Assembly (NCBI GenBank): GCA_903861125.1
Contig: CAIOTF010000020.1
Location: 1-40,706 of the forward strand
DNA length: 40,706 bases
Source: an uncultured Ignavibacteriota bacterium
GTDB taxonomy: Bacteria; Bacteroidota; Ignavibacteria; UBA10030; UBA8401
Reading direction: 5' to 3'
The position numbers were made by a program, and so were the translations under genes. This document shows positions 25,556-33,942 of the stretch, piece after piece. Each line of letters starts with the position of its first letter. The stretch's first letter is position 1. The notes beneath the pieces are model-generated. The model had not been told where the DNA came from. It did no database searches and saw only the letters and a list, made by a program, of their open reading frames with translations.

Positions 25556-28096
25556 ATGAAACATTTATTATCTATCGTATTGGCAACTTGCTTACTCAAT
25601 GCGGTTCTGGTTTCGCAAGAAAAATTTTATGGTTCCATTTCGGGAATTGTTATCGACGGCACCACTCAGCAACCGCTTCCCGGCGGGAATATTGTTGTTG
25701 TAGAACTTCAGTCAATTGGTTCGGCCACCGATGAAAATGGTGATTTCCAAATCTCCAAGCTGCCTGTTGGAGAATACAGTCTTCGGGCGACATTGATCGG
25801 CTATAAGCAGACAGTTCTCACGAATGTTGTTGTTTCAACAGGACGAAGCACGAAAGTAAAATTTCGACTGAATGAAGAAGCAGTGAATGTTGGTGAAGTT
25901 GTTGTCCAGGCCGACTATTTCAGCAGTGAAGGGAGTATTAGTCCTGTCTCTGCCATTGGATTAAACGGTGCAGAAGTAAAACGCTCTCCGGGATCGGCTC
26001 AGGATATGCAGCGCATCGTGCAGAATCTTCCCGGCGTTGCCAATGGGAATGATCAAACGAATGAACTTATTGTCCGCGGCGGTGCACCGGATGAGAATCT
26101 GACTGTTATGGATTACATTGAAATCCCTTCAACAAATCATTATCCGAATCAATTTAATTCCGGCGGACCGATCAATATGATTAATGTTGATATCATCGAG
26201 GATCTACGGTTCTCTACCGGTGCGTTCACTGCTAATTACGGGGACAAACTTTCTTCGGTGATGGATATTTCCCTGCGTGAAGGGGACAAACAAAGAAATA
26301 TTTCAGGGCAAGCAGGGTTCAGTATGGCTGGAATAGGAACTTTACTTGAAGGGGGATATGCTGACGGAAAAGGAACATGGATTTTATCGGCACGTCAAAG
26401 TCTGCTGCAATTTGCCGACAAAGTAGTAGGAATCTCATCAATTGGTCTCACCGCCATTCCAAAATACTACGACATTCAATTCAAATCCACGTACGAACTC
26501 TCGCCCACGCAGAAATTGATTGTGAACGGCATTTATGGCGATGATAAAATATTGTTTGAAGGAAAACCGGATGCCGAAAATGATCAGAAGATCAATAAAA
26601 AGGATTCCTCGGCAGCGGAAACAGTCGATTTTGGCAGTAAACAGTATGCCCTTGGCCTGAGTCTGAAATCGTTGTGGGGCACAAGCGGATATTCGGTACT
26701 TTCGCTTTACACTGTCAGTAATACGTATAAAGCGGACGTCAGTGACGAATTTGCATATCATGAATATGATGGCAAAGGGAAAGTAAAAAATTATTCGGTT
26801 CTCAGCACATACCCAGTCTATAAAAATGATTCGGAAGAGAGAATGCTCTTTATGAAATATGATGCGGTATGGCTTCCGGACAAAAGAAATGAAGTGAACT
26901 TCGGTGCGCGGATTGGAACCAATATGATATTTAAGAACAATTTATTTTTTAACAGCGATACTTTGCGGTATGATTTTGACCGGAATGGAACGTGGGATAC
27001 TACAACGACTTTTTATAATGCAAGGGTCCACTTTACTTTAAATAATTACGAACAATATAAAGTTGGTATGTATCTCAGCGATAATGTTCATATCACATCG
27101 GCACTTTCGGCAATCATAGGTGCTCGGTATGATTATTTCACCTATTCAAAAAAAGGAAATATCTCTCCCCGCATTACGCTGTCCTATGAACTGCAGCCGA
27201 TGCTTACCAAACTGAATCTCGCATATGGTGAATTCTATCAAACTCTCCCTTTCCCCACATACGGCGATATATTGATGACAGATAAAAACCGGAACCTTGA
27301 AAACAGTCATGCCCGGCACGCCGTTGTTGGTATTGAACATGTTTTTGATGAAGGATTAAAAGGAAGTATTGAAGCGTATTACAAAGAATACGATCATTTA
27401 CCCGTCGAGGAGACATTTATTAATTCTGCGGATAAGTCATTCCGGTCTGATAAAATGCTCAGTGTCGGAAAGAGAACTGCCAAAGGAATCGATTTTTTCC
27501 TGCAGCAGAAGCAGGTTGCCGATTATTACGGAACAATAAGTTTTACCTATTCAAAGACAAAGGAAATTGATCCGCGAAAAAATCTATCCGGATTTTCGGC
27601 AATCAATGTCGGTTCCTATTCATCGCTGTACGATTACCCGTATCTGTTCACGTTTGTGGCAGGAAAAGTCGTCAAGGATTTCCGCTCGTATTTGGATGAT
27701 ATGCCGTTTTTTATTAAATATCCGACAATGATCTTTCCTTTTTCCAATGATATGGAAGCAAGTGTCCGTTTCCGGTATGCCTCGGGTGCACCCTACACGC
27801 CGAAAATATTTGATCCTACAATCCAAAAGAGAATCGGCAATGTTTCATGGTCCGGCGGTACATGGTCAAACAGCGCCGAAATAAACTCTGCCCGTTTTGA
27901 TGACTATCAGCGGTTGGATATTCAATGGTTAAGTCGCTGGCATTTAACAAGCTGCAACATCGTCGTTTTTCTGGAAATTGAAAATCTGTTGAATCATAAA
28001 AATATCGCCGGTTATCAATATAACAGTGATGGGACGAAAGATATCGTATATCAGTATGCATTTTTTCCGGTGGGTGGAGTTAATATAGAATTCTGA
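25556..28096 (+). CDS. TonB-dependent receptor with N-terminal carboxypeptidase-regulatory-like domain
   Basis: Outer-membrane receptor that imports a ligand with TonB energy. Signal peptide to about residue 21 (LLNAVLVSQ). A CarboxypepD_reg-like domain spans about 25-110 (GSISGIVIDGTTQQPLPGGNIVV, then LPVGEYSLRATLIGYK). The plug covers about 130-240 (SPGSAQDMQRIVQNLPGV and ELIVRGGAPDENLTVMDYIEI). A beta-barrel runs to the C-terminal Phe (GGVNIEF), the usual signal for insertion. The 846-aa length is normal. The substrate cannot be read from the sequence; no transporter or lipoprotein partner follows. The start lies 23 bases after the regulator gene, so it probably belongs to that operon. Confidence 0.88.
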   Translation: MKHLLSIVLATCLLNAVLVSQEKFYGSISGIVIDGTTQQPLPGGNIVVVELQSIGSATDENGDFQISKLPVGEYSLRATLIGYKQTVLTNVVVSTGRSTKVKFRLNEEAVNVGEVVVQADYFSSEGSISPVSAIGLNGAEVKRSPGSAQDMQRIVQNLPGVANGNDQTNELIVRGGAPDENLTVMDYIEIPSTNHYPNQFNSGGPINMINVDIIEDLRFSTGAFTANYGDKLSSVMDISLREGDKQRNISGQAGFSMAGIGTLLEGGYADGKGTWILSARQSLLQFADKVVGISSIGLTAIPKYYDIQFKSTYELSPTQKLIVNGIYGDDKILFEGKPDAENDQKINKKDSSAAETVDFGSKQYALGLSLKSLWGTSGYSVLSLYTVSNTYKADVSDEFAYHEYDGKGKVKNYSVLSTYPVYKNDSEERMLFMKYDAVWLPDKRNEVNFGARIGTNMIFKNNLFFNSDTLRYDFDRNGTWDTTTTFYNARVHFTLNNYEQYKVGMYLSDNVHITSALSAIIGARYDYFTYSKKGNISPRITLSYELQPMLTKLNLAYGEFYQTLPFPTYGDILMTDKNRNLENSHARHAVVGIEHVFDEGLKGSIEAYYKEYDHLPVEETFINSADKSFRSDKMLSVGKRTAKGIDFFLQQKQVADYYGTISFTYSKTKEIDPRKNLSGFSAINVGSYSSLYDYPYLFTFVAGKVVKDFRSYLDDMPFFIKYPTMIFPFSNDMEASVRFRYASGAPYTPKIFDPTIQKRIGNVSWSGGTWSNSAEINSARFDDYQRLDIQWLSRWHLTSCNIVVFLEIENLLNHKNIAGYQYNSDGTKDIVYQYAFFPVGGVNIEF

Positions 28097-28172
28097 TCTT
28101 CTCTTATGTATTTGTCGGTCATATTCGTCATGAATCAAAAGTGAAGATTTCGCATTCATTCAACATCTTGAA

Positions 28173-28208
28173 AAAACAAATGGCAACCTTTCGGATGCCA
28201 TTTGTTTT
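28173..28208. terminator. terminator-like hairpin 1 of 3
   Basis: A 13-bp perfect stem (AAAACAAATGGCA with TGCCATTTGTTTT) has a 10-base loop. A and T runs make it usable in both directions. It can end the TonB-receptor transcript. A copy of GTGCCCGGG follows at 28212. Confidence 0.7.
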
Positions 28209-28211
28209 TAA

Positions 28212-28239
28212 GTGCCCGGGCTCCCGCCTGCGGCGGGAC
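28212..28239. repeat. tRNA-Leu 3'-end fragment (short) plus CCCGCC-GGCGGG palindrome
   Basis: GTGCCCGGG (28212-28220) equals the complement of the 3' end of the tRNA-Leu gene at 38616. It is followed by CTCCCGCCTGCGGCGGGAC, a GC-rich palindrome repeated in variant form at 28351-28369. Confidence 0.5.
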
Positions 28240-28300
28240 TTCGCTTTAGGAAAAAATATGAGCTCAGCTGGACGGAAGAACATATCGGTAACATTTAGAA

Positions 28301-28330
28301 ATCAAAAAGCGCCTTTCGGCGCCTTTTGAT
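28301..28330. terminator. terminator-like hairpin 2 of 3
   Basis: Stem ATCAAAAAGCGCC with GGCGCCTTTTGAT (13 positions, one mismatch), four-base loop, T run after it. Followed seven bases later by a tRNA 3'-end copy. Confidence 0.6.
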
Positions 28331-28336
28331 TTTTAC

Positions 28337-28369
28337 GTGCCCGGGACTGGCTCCCGCCTTTGGCGGGAC
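28337..28369. repeat. tRNA-Leu 3'-end fragment (14 bases) plus GC-rich palindrome
   Basis: GTGCCCGGGACTGG (28337-28350) is identical to 38615-38628, the complement of the last 13 bases of tRNA-Leu plus one flanking base. The palindrome CTCCCGCCTTTGGCGGGA follows. Confidence 0.55.
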
Positions 28370-28420
28370 CTCACAAAAAACGCTCGGCTTGAATCGGTAT
28401 ACATCCAACAGCCATTAAAC

Positions 28421-28450
28421 AACAAAAGCATCCTTGCGGATGCCTTTGTT
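28421..28450. terminator. terminator-like hairpin 3 of 3
   Basis: Stem AACAAAAGCATCC with GGATGCCTTTGTT (13 positions, one mismatch) and loop TTGC, then GTTT. Followed six bases later by another tRNA 3'-end copy. Confidence 0.6.
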
Positions 28451-28456
28451 GTTTGA

Positions 28457-28470
28457 GTGCCCGGGACTGG
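28457..28470. repeat. tRNA-Leu 3'-end fragment (14 bases)
   Basis: GTGCCCGGGACTGG again, identical to 38615-38628. This is the copy nearest the metal-uptake region and lies 10,158 bases from the tRNA gene copy in direct orientation. Confidence 0.6.
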
Positions 28471-28523
28471 GCGAACACTTACTGCGAATTTGATCGTAGT
28501 TAAGGAGATGAAATACTGATGAA

Positions 28524-28602
28524 AATCGTAATCGTAAGATAATCGTAATTGCTTAAGTGGTTGCTGCTACTTGGGTTGTTACGGCTTCTTACGATTACGA
28601 TT
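28524..28602. repeat. long stem-loop built of ATCGTAA units (left copy)
   Basis: A perfect 15-bp inverted repeat (AATCGTAATCGTAAG at 28524-28538 and its complement at 28588-28602) encloses 49 bases, with one more AATCGTAAT inside. It lies just beyond the stop of the minus-strand ATPase gene. A similar stem-loop lies at 38453-38522, beyond the other end of the metal-uptake region. Confidence 0.65.
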
Positions 28603-28604
28603 AT

Positions 28605-29363
28605 TTAGACCAAATTCGGAATGATGAACGATTTATTCCCATCAGAAAGGACTTCGAACGAAGGGATGATCTTTTTTAATAGTGGGCTTTCCCATGGAGT
28701 ATGCTCTCCATCTCTAACCACTATTTTTTCGTGCACAAAAAGAATGTCATCGCCGAATAGGAATGCCATATTAGGATCGTGAAGTGCGCTAATGATTGTA
28801 ATACCTTTTACTACTAACGATTTGGCCAAAGTGAGAATACGTGCTTGATTAGTAAAGTCAAGATGATTTGTCGGTTCATCCAATAAGAGTATTGATGGTT
28901 TACTTACTAATGATCGGGCAATAAGAATCAATTGTTGTTCGCCTCCGGATAATTCTGTGTAGACCCTGTTTCGCAAGGAATTGAGATCTAAATCGTGAAT
29001 GATCTCATCAACAGCATTGTGATCTTTTTCGGAAGGTAAGAAATTTACAAAACCGGCTCTTCCGGTGAGGATTACATCTTCAATTGAAAATGGAAATACC
29101 GGTCGGTGATGTTGTCCGAGATAACTGACAGTCCGTGTAAATTCTTTATTATTCCATTGAGATAATTCTTTTCCAAGACATTGCATAGAACCGGAATAAC
29201 CTGACAATAATTTAGCACACAATCGCAGCAATGTAGATTTCCCTGAACCATTACGTCCAAGAAGAACGGTGAATTTACCCTGTGCAATATCGATGGTTAC
29301 ATTGTCTATCACTTTCTGTTGAGAATATGAGTACGACACGTTTTGTAGATTAAATGCACTCAT
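28605..29363 (-). CDS. ABC transporter ATPase for metal or metal-chelate uptake (FepC/BtuD type)
   Basis: ATP-hydrolysing subunit of the importer encoded just upstream. Walker A is LGRNGSGKSTLL, the Q-loop follows in SYLGQHH, the signature is LSGGEQQ, Walker B ILLLDEPTNHLD and the switch His is in ISALHDPN. The pattern is that of iron-chelate and cobalamin transporter ATPases. The start at 29363 overlaps the permease stop by one base (TAATG on the minus strand); an in-frame ATG at 29375 is possible. Length is about 252 aa. Last gene of the operon led by nikR, hence most likely nickel or a nickel chelate. Confidence 0.9.
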   Translation of the reverse strand: MSAFNLQNVSYSYSQQKVIDNVTIDIAQGKFTVLLGRNGSGKSTLLRLCAKLLSGYSGSMQCLGKELSQWNNKEFTRTVSYLGQHHRPVFPFSIEDVILTGRAGFVNFLPSEKDHNAVDEIIHDLDLNSLRNRVYTELSGGEQQLILIARSLVSKPSILLLDEPTNHLDFTNQARILTLAKSLVVKGITIISALHDPNMAFLFGDDILFVHEKIVVRDGEHTPWESPLLKKIIPSFEVLSDGNKSFIIPNLV

Positions 29364-30355
29364 TAATAATTCCATCCAATATGATTCTTTTTCATCAGAA
29401 ATAAAAAGATAGGTGCGCCAATGAGCATTGTGAAGATACCAATTGGTAATTCAAATGACATCAGTGATCTGGATATATCGTCGATAATCACAAGGAAACT
29501 TCCGCCCAGTGTGATACAGAGTGGAATAAGTTTTTTATTGTCTACACCGACTATCATTCGGACAATGTGTGGAACAATTAATCCATAAAATCCAATGATA
29601 CCGGCAACAGCAACTGCTGCAGAGCATGCAATAGAAATGACAAGCAGTAATATCAGCTTATCTCTTAGCACATGAACACCGCTTGATTGTGCTTCATCGT
29701 CACCCAACGCTAAAACATTCAATCGCCAGCGATACATTAATAACACAATTAATCCGGCAGCCATTGGAAGAACGGAAATCTGAATTTTCTCCCAGCTTGC
29801 CGTATGAAAGTTTCCCATTGTCCATTGAACGATACTTTGCAACTTAAAAGGATCGCTGATGAATTGAACAATCGTTAAGAGGGCAGTAAAAATACCGTTG
29901 ACTACTACACCGGATAATATAAGTGATACTGTTGATACTTCTTTGTTTTGCATTGCTGCAAAATAACTTGTTCCCGCTGCAAGAATGCCAAAGATAAACG
30001 CTGATGGAATGAGAGGTAGCAGATGAAACGAAACAGATAGTGCCGCACCGAATGCAGCTCCTGAAGATAAACCGAGAATGAATGGATCGACAAGCGGATT
30101 TCGGAATACTGCTTGCATCGCTCCGCCTGATGATGAAAGAACAGCCCCGACGAGGAACACCAGAAGAATTCGAGGTATGCGTATATCAAACAATACTATC
30201 TGAGCAGATTCAGAAAGAGTGGAATGAGACACTGTGTAATATTGCCAAAGATCTGCCAATGAAATATGGAATGCAGATCCAATAAATAAAGAACCGATGA
30301 TGACCGGAATTGGAATGAGATATAATGACATAACGACCATTTTTCTCATATTCAT
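29363..30355 (-). CDS. ABC transporter permease, FecCD/BtuC family
   Basis: Inner-membrane channel of a metal-chelate importer. The 330-aa protein has about ten hydrophobic segments. Family marks include DIRIPRILLVFLVGAVLSSSGGAMQAVFRNPLVDPFILGLSSGAAFGA in parts near residues 50-105 and the GIIGFYGLIVPHIVRMIVG motif near 250-270. The start follows the binding-protein stop after one base, so the two are coupled. With the ATPase and lipoprotein it forms a complete importer. The FecCD family carries iron-siderophores, haem, cobalamin and, next to NikR, nickel; the regulator suggests nickel. Confidence 0.92.
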   Translation of the reverse strand: MNMRKMVVMSLYLIPIPVIIGSLFIGSAFHISLADLWQYYTVSHSTLSESAQIVLFDIRIPRILLVFLVGAVLSSSGGAMQAVFRNPLVDPFILGLSSGAAFGAALSVSFHLLPLIPSAFIFGILAAGTSYFAAMQNKEVSTVSLILSGVVVNGIFTALLTIVQFISDPFKLQSIVQWTMGNFHTASWEKIQISVLPMAAGLIVLLMYRWRLNVLALGDDEAQSSGVHVLRDKLILLLVISIACSAAVAVAGIIGFYGLIVPHIVRMIVGVDNKKLIPLCITLGGSFLVIIDDISRSLMSFELPIGIFTMLIGAPIFLFLMKKNHIGWNY

Positions 30356-30356
30356 T

Positions 30357-31349
30357 TCAGAATGGTTTTCCGTATAAGAATGTCATTATTGAATTTCTCT
30401 TAGATCGCAATGACTCGACAGAGTAAGAATTATTGTATGCTGATTCGTGCAGGAATGCGACAGCAAATTGATATTTCAGAGTCCAAAGGTCGCAATCAAA
30501 AGCACTTGGAAGTTCAAATATCTTTTTAGAACGAACTGCTTTTACCATCCGAAGAGATGAATTGTTCATGACATCTGTTGGATCATGAGAATCACTGCTC
30601 CAAAGAAGAATAACATCCGGGTTCCACTTGATCAGTGTTTCGGCATTGATGGAAATATGTTCTTGTTCTGATTGACACGCATTGATGCAGCCTGCAGAGA
30701 CGATGACATTATTCACCGTGCTTTTCAATCCGGCTGTTTCAAACATTCCCGATGACCATAAAAAATACACACTCAGTGGATTGTTGGCTGTTTTATTTAT
30801 GGAAGCAATCTGATTCTTCGTGAATGTAATCAGAGTGTCTGCCCGTTCTTGTTTATTCAACAGAATTCCAAAATCGGTTATCTCTTTGTAGATATCATCG
30901 ACTCCATTTAACATTACGGCATAGACTGGAATATGATGAGATTCCAACGCTTCTATAGCTTCATTTTGAGATGACCAGACAATGACAAGATCCGGTTGAA
31001 GAGCAATCACACTTTCTAAGTTGACGAAATCCCAATTGCCGGGGACGGGAATAGATTTATTCTTTATCCTGTCATCGAGTGCTGCATAATATGGATACAG
31101 TGATGAACTATACATGTTTGTTGAAACTCCAACAAGTGTTGTTTCTGCGTGCAGCATGTATATGCCTGAAGTAGCACTTTCAAGTAAACAGACAATTCGT
31201 TGAACGGGTTTTTCAAAAGAAAGTGTCTTACCGCGAAAATCAGTTACAGAAATAGCTTGTCGTTTGTCTTCATGTGCATCGTTATTTCTGCATCCAAAAC
31301 ATAAACAGCAAATACCAAATAATATGTAAGCGGCTCTTTTGATTATAAT
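30357..31349 (-). CDS. substrate-binding lipoprotein of the metal importer, apparent non-AUG start
   Basis: BtuF/FepB-like binding protein. The first ATG (31157) would remove the export signal. Reading upstream in frame, the sequence gives a basic start (IKRAAY), a hydrophobic stretch and the lipobox LCFGC, then VTDFRGKTLSFEKPVQRIVCL, the usual N-terminal strand of these proteins. The frame has no ATG, GTG or TTG in reach. ATT 31349, ATA 31346 and ATC 31343 stand 2, 5 and 8 bases after AAGGTG, a strong ribosome site inside the end of the TonB-receptor gene. From ATT the product is 330 aa, a normal length. The mature part has NLESVIALQPDLVIVWSS and WNPDVILLWSS. A missing base in the assembly is the alternative. 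Confidence 0.8.
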   Translation of the reverse strand: MIIKRAAYILFGICCLCFGCRNNDAHEDKRQAISVTDFRGKTLSFEKPVQRIVCLLESATSGIYMLHAETTLVGVSTNMYSSSLYPYYAALDDRIKNKSIPVPGNWDFVNLESVIALQPDLVIVWSSQNEAIEALESHHIPVYAVMLNGVDDIYKEITDFGILLNKQERADTLITFTKNQIASINKTANNPLSVYFLWSSGMFETAGLKSTVNNVIVSAGCINACQSEQEHISINAETLIKWNPDVILLWSSDSHDPTDVMNNSSLRMVKAVRSKKIFELPSAFDCDLWTLKYQFAVAFLHESAYNNSYSVESLRSKRNSIMTFLYGKPF

Positions 31350-33355
31350 GTCACCTTCAAACCGCCGGTAATACCAATACCGGTATTCTTAAACTGCCAC
31401 GGCATCTCATATTGATTGTCGGTAAGATTTGAAACCAACAAAAATAGAACGGTTGAATATCCTTCGCCCTTCGCAATCGTTTGTGTTGCAGAAAGATTAA
31501 CGATAGCTCCCTGAGTGAATGCTTTGCGTCCGGATTTGGAATTGCTGTCATAGAAATCCGAGCTATAATTCACATAAGGATGAAGTTGCAACCCAAAATC
31601 AAACGATAAATCGAATCCGATATTTGCGATGTTTGCCGGAGCAAAAGGAATTTCTGTCCCACCTTGATCAACATTTGATGAATTATCAATACTTGTGTTC
31701 AAATATGTATAATTTGCAAACCAAGCGATGGTAGAACTTAGCTGTTGGGATGCTTCAATTTCAAATCCGCTCGAATGAGATTTTCCTGCATTAATGGATT
31801 GCGATTGTGAAGGATTAACACTGACAACATTATCAATGATTGCATCATTCACAGTAAGCATAAATGCGCGAAGTCCAAACGACACAGTTGAAAGAACCTT
31901 GATGTCTGTTCCAAGATCAACGCCTATTCCTGATTCAGGTTTAAGATTTGGGTTTGGTAATTGTCCATTCTTTCCAACAATACCTTTGTCGGATAGTTTT
32001 ATTGTTCCACCAGTTGATTTAAGTCCAGGGGCAATGAAACTATTCCCTGCATTAGTATAGAAGGCAAAATCGTTATCAAGACGGTATCGAACACCTACGC
32101 TCCATAGTAAAGAGTTCCAGTGTTCAGAATGCTGCCCCGGTGCATTACCATCTATAAGGTCAATTGCATTCTCCGTGTAGGAATATCGTAATCCTCCTCG
32201 TAACGTAACATTACTGAACCTAAATTCTTCCTGTCCATATATACCGGCTTGTGTCCCATTGGATTTGTTTCCGAATTGCTGATACCCGAGCATTGGATCG
32301 GTCCATGTTGAATATCCGGCGTGTTGATAATCAGTGCCAAGAATTAGCAGGCTGTTTTCCCCATGCTTGATGCTCAGACTTACATCGACAGGTATGATGT
32401 TTTGAACAACCCCGTTATTTGATTTCAAAGTATCAATGATTCCAAAATTACTTTCCTGCCAACTTCTGTTATATTGTCGAAGTCCAAAATGAGATTGAAG
32501 AGAAATTGCATCTGAAAGAGTTAAAGAATAACCGGCGTTAACCAGCGTGTAATCATTATCGAATCCACGATATACTCTTCCTGCGTCACCGGTATGAAAT
32601 ACCTTGTTCACAAATAACGTGAAATGTTGCTTTTCATCTACTGCAACTGTAGCACCACCAAAAAGTTTTGTTTTTGTGTATTCAGGATTCTTCTTCATGT
32701 TTAACCAAGAATTTGTCACGCCATAATCGGTGTAATCTGATTTCTCGTAAGTTGCCCCAACAAAATAATTCACGTTCTTTGAATTATCATGATGAAAGAA
32801 ATGATTATTGATTGTATTGTAAGAACCAAATGAAGTTGAAGCGGTCGTTTGTTGCCTATCAAAATTATCTTTGAGTATAAGATTAATCGTGCCGGTTAGC
32901 GGACTTTGATTTCCTGCAAAATCTTGTGAAAGATAGTTTGGATACAATACCGATGCGGGACCACGTTGCACTTCAATCCTTGATATTGCAGAAATATCAA
33001 GAGCCATCGGATCAACGAACGCATCTATTGGTAAACCTTGCAGCATATATGTGCTATACTTTGGACCTATCCCGCCGTATGTTCCCCAATTAGCATCATT
33101 TCGGGAAAGAGGACGAATTGCATTACCGGGTTGCATACCCACAGCTTCCGATAAATTATTATTGGTGAGGACAATAGAAGAAAGAGCGCTATCTGTAACA
33201 ACATCGATCTTTTGAGTGACATTACCTTTTGATTCAATTTGTTTTGATGCGGTAACTACTACTTCAGACATTGGAACTATTATCTTTTCATCTTGTCCGT
33301 AAGCAAATGAAAATAAAAGAGTGGATAAAACCAAAAAATTGAAATAATGTTTCAT
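31343..33355 (-). CDS. TonB-dependent receptor of the nickel operon
   Basis: Outer-membrane receptor. ATG 33355 gives a clean signal peptide (MKHYFNFLVLSTLLFSFAYGQ); the upstream TTG at 33367 is less likely. The plug begins after SEVVVTASKQIES (TonB-box-like) with NLSEAVGMQPGN and IEVQRGPASVLYPNYLSQ. The barrel runs to the end, 670 aa in all. The gene follows nikR with near overlap, so the NikR-type regulator probably controls it. Homologous receptors under NikR control bring nickel or nickel-metallophore across the outer membrane. The ligand is inferred from context. Tandem with a FecCD importer, this gives a whole outer-to-inner-membrane route. Confidence 0.85.
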   Translation of the reverse strand: MKHYFNFLVLSTLLFSFAYGQDEKIIVPMSEVVVTASKQIESKGNVTQKIDVVTDSALSSIVLTNNNLSEAVGMQPGNAIRPLSRNDANWGTYGGIGPKYSTYMLQGLPIDAFVDPMALDISAISRIEVQRGPASVLYPNYLSQDFAGNQSPLTGTINLILKDNFDRQQTTASTSFGSYNTINNHFFHHDNSKNVNYFVGATYEKSDYTDYGVTNSWLNMKKNPEYTKTKLFGGATVAVDEKQHFTLFVNKVFHTGDAGRVYRGFDNDYTLVNAGYSLTLSDAISLQSHFGLRQYNRSWQESNFGIIDTLKSNNGVVQNIIPVDVSLSIKHGENSLLILGTDYQHAGYSTWTDPMLGYQQFGNKSNGTQAGIYGQEEFRFSNVTLRGGLRYSYTENAIDLIDGNAPGQHSEHWNSLLWSVGVRYRLDNDFAFYTNAGNSFIAPGLKSTGGTIKLSDKGIVGKNGQLPNPNLKPESGIGVDLGTDIKVLSTVSFGLRAFMLTVNDAIIDNVVSVNPSQSQSINAGKSHSSGFEIEASQQLSSTIAWFANYTYLNTSIDNSSNVDQGGTEIPFAPANIANIGFDLSFDFGLQLHPYVNYSSDFYDSNSKSGRKAFTQGAIVNLSATQTIAKGEGYSTVLFLLVSNLTDNQYEMPWQFKNTGIGITGGLKVTL

Positions 33356-33363
33356 TGTAATTC

Positions 33364-33807
33364 TCAATGGTTATGATGGTGTTTTTGTTTGTTTGATGAT
33401 TTTACGGGAGTCGTGATGGTCAATTTACCATGCTGGACTCCTTTAATGCTTAAGAGCTTTTCAGAGAGCGTTTTAATTACTTTCGCTTTTCCTTGGAGTA
33501 ATATCACTTCAAGGCAACTGTCATGATCAACATGAACATGCGTGGTTGAAATGATATTCTGAAAGAATTCATGCTGAAGCGAAGAAAGGGATTTTTCGAG
33601 GTTCCGCTTATGATGATCGTAAATATAAACGAGTGCAGCATAGATGTGTTCATAGGGGGAGGAAGTATTCTCCTCAACAAGTTTTTCGCGAACAATGTCG
33701 CGGATAGCTTCCGATCTGTTGCTGTATCCTTTATGAGAAATTAGATGATCGAAGTTATCGAGCAGGTCTTGTTCCATTGAAATACCGAATCGAACGAGTT
33801 TTGTCAT
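33364..33807 (-). CDS. nikR: NikR-type nickel-responsive regulator
   Basis: Ribbon-helix-helix repressor with a C-terminal ACT-like nickel domain. Residues 1-45 form the DNA-binding part (RFGISMEQDLLDNFDHLI, then GYSNRSEAIRDIVREKL). The nickel ligands of E. coli NikR (H76, H87, H89, C95) have counterparts at H79, H90, H92 and C98 with the same spacing (HVHVDHDSCLEVILLQG). The C-terminus is His-rich (KQKHHHNH), an extra metal-binding tail. Length is 147 aa. It heads the operon with TonB receptor, binding protein, permease and ATPase and probably represses it when nickel is plentiful. GGAGA precedes its ATG. Confidence 0.93.
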   Translation of the reverse strand: MTKLVRFGISMEQDLLDNFDHLISHKGYSNRSEAIRDIVREKLVEENTSSPYEHIYAALVYIYDHHKRNLEKSLSSLQHEFFQNIISTTHVHVDHDSCLEVILLQGKAKVIKTLSEKLLSIKGVQHGKLTITTPVKSSNKQKHHHNH

Positions 33808-33816
33808 GTATTCTCC

Positions 33817-33823
33817 GTGTTAC
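33817..33823 (-). promoter_or_regulatory. candidate NikR half-site before nikR
   Basis: GTGTTAC on the plus strand (GTAACAC on the gene strand) equals the half-site reported for many non-enterobacterial NikR boxes. It lies between the candidate -10 and the ribosome site. A second half-site at the expected 14-16 base spacing is weak, so the box is incomplete by eye. Confidence 0.4.
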
Positions 33824-33833
33824 GATTATGATA

Positions 33834-33862
33834 AAAGTAGCACTATTTCTAACGGAATTCAA
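33834..33862 (-). promoter_or_regulatory. candidate promoter of the nikR operon
   Basis: On the minus strand TTGAAT (33862-33857) and TACTTT (33839-33834) are 17 bases apart, about 27 bases before the nikR ATG. The candidate NikR half-site lies just downstream. Confidence 0.45.
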
Positions 33863-33942
33863 CACATGAGAAAATTGGAAAGACAAACTATTGGAGGGAA
33901 ATACTGGTGAAGTTGAAAAATGAATGCTGTTGAACTGCTATC

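Noticed and set aside
28141-28329. 62-aa ORF downstream of the TonB receptor
   Set aside because: It covers two hairpins and a tRNA-derived fragment, so it is chance.
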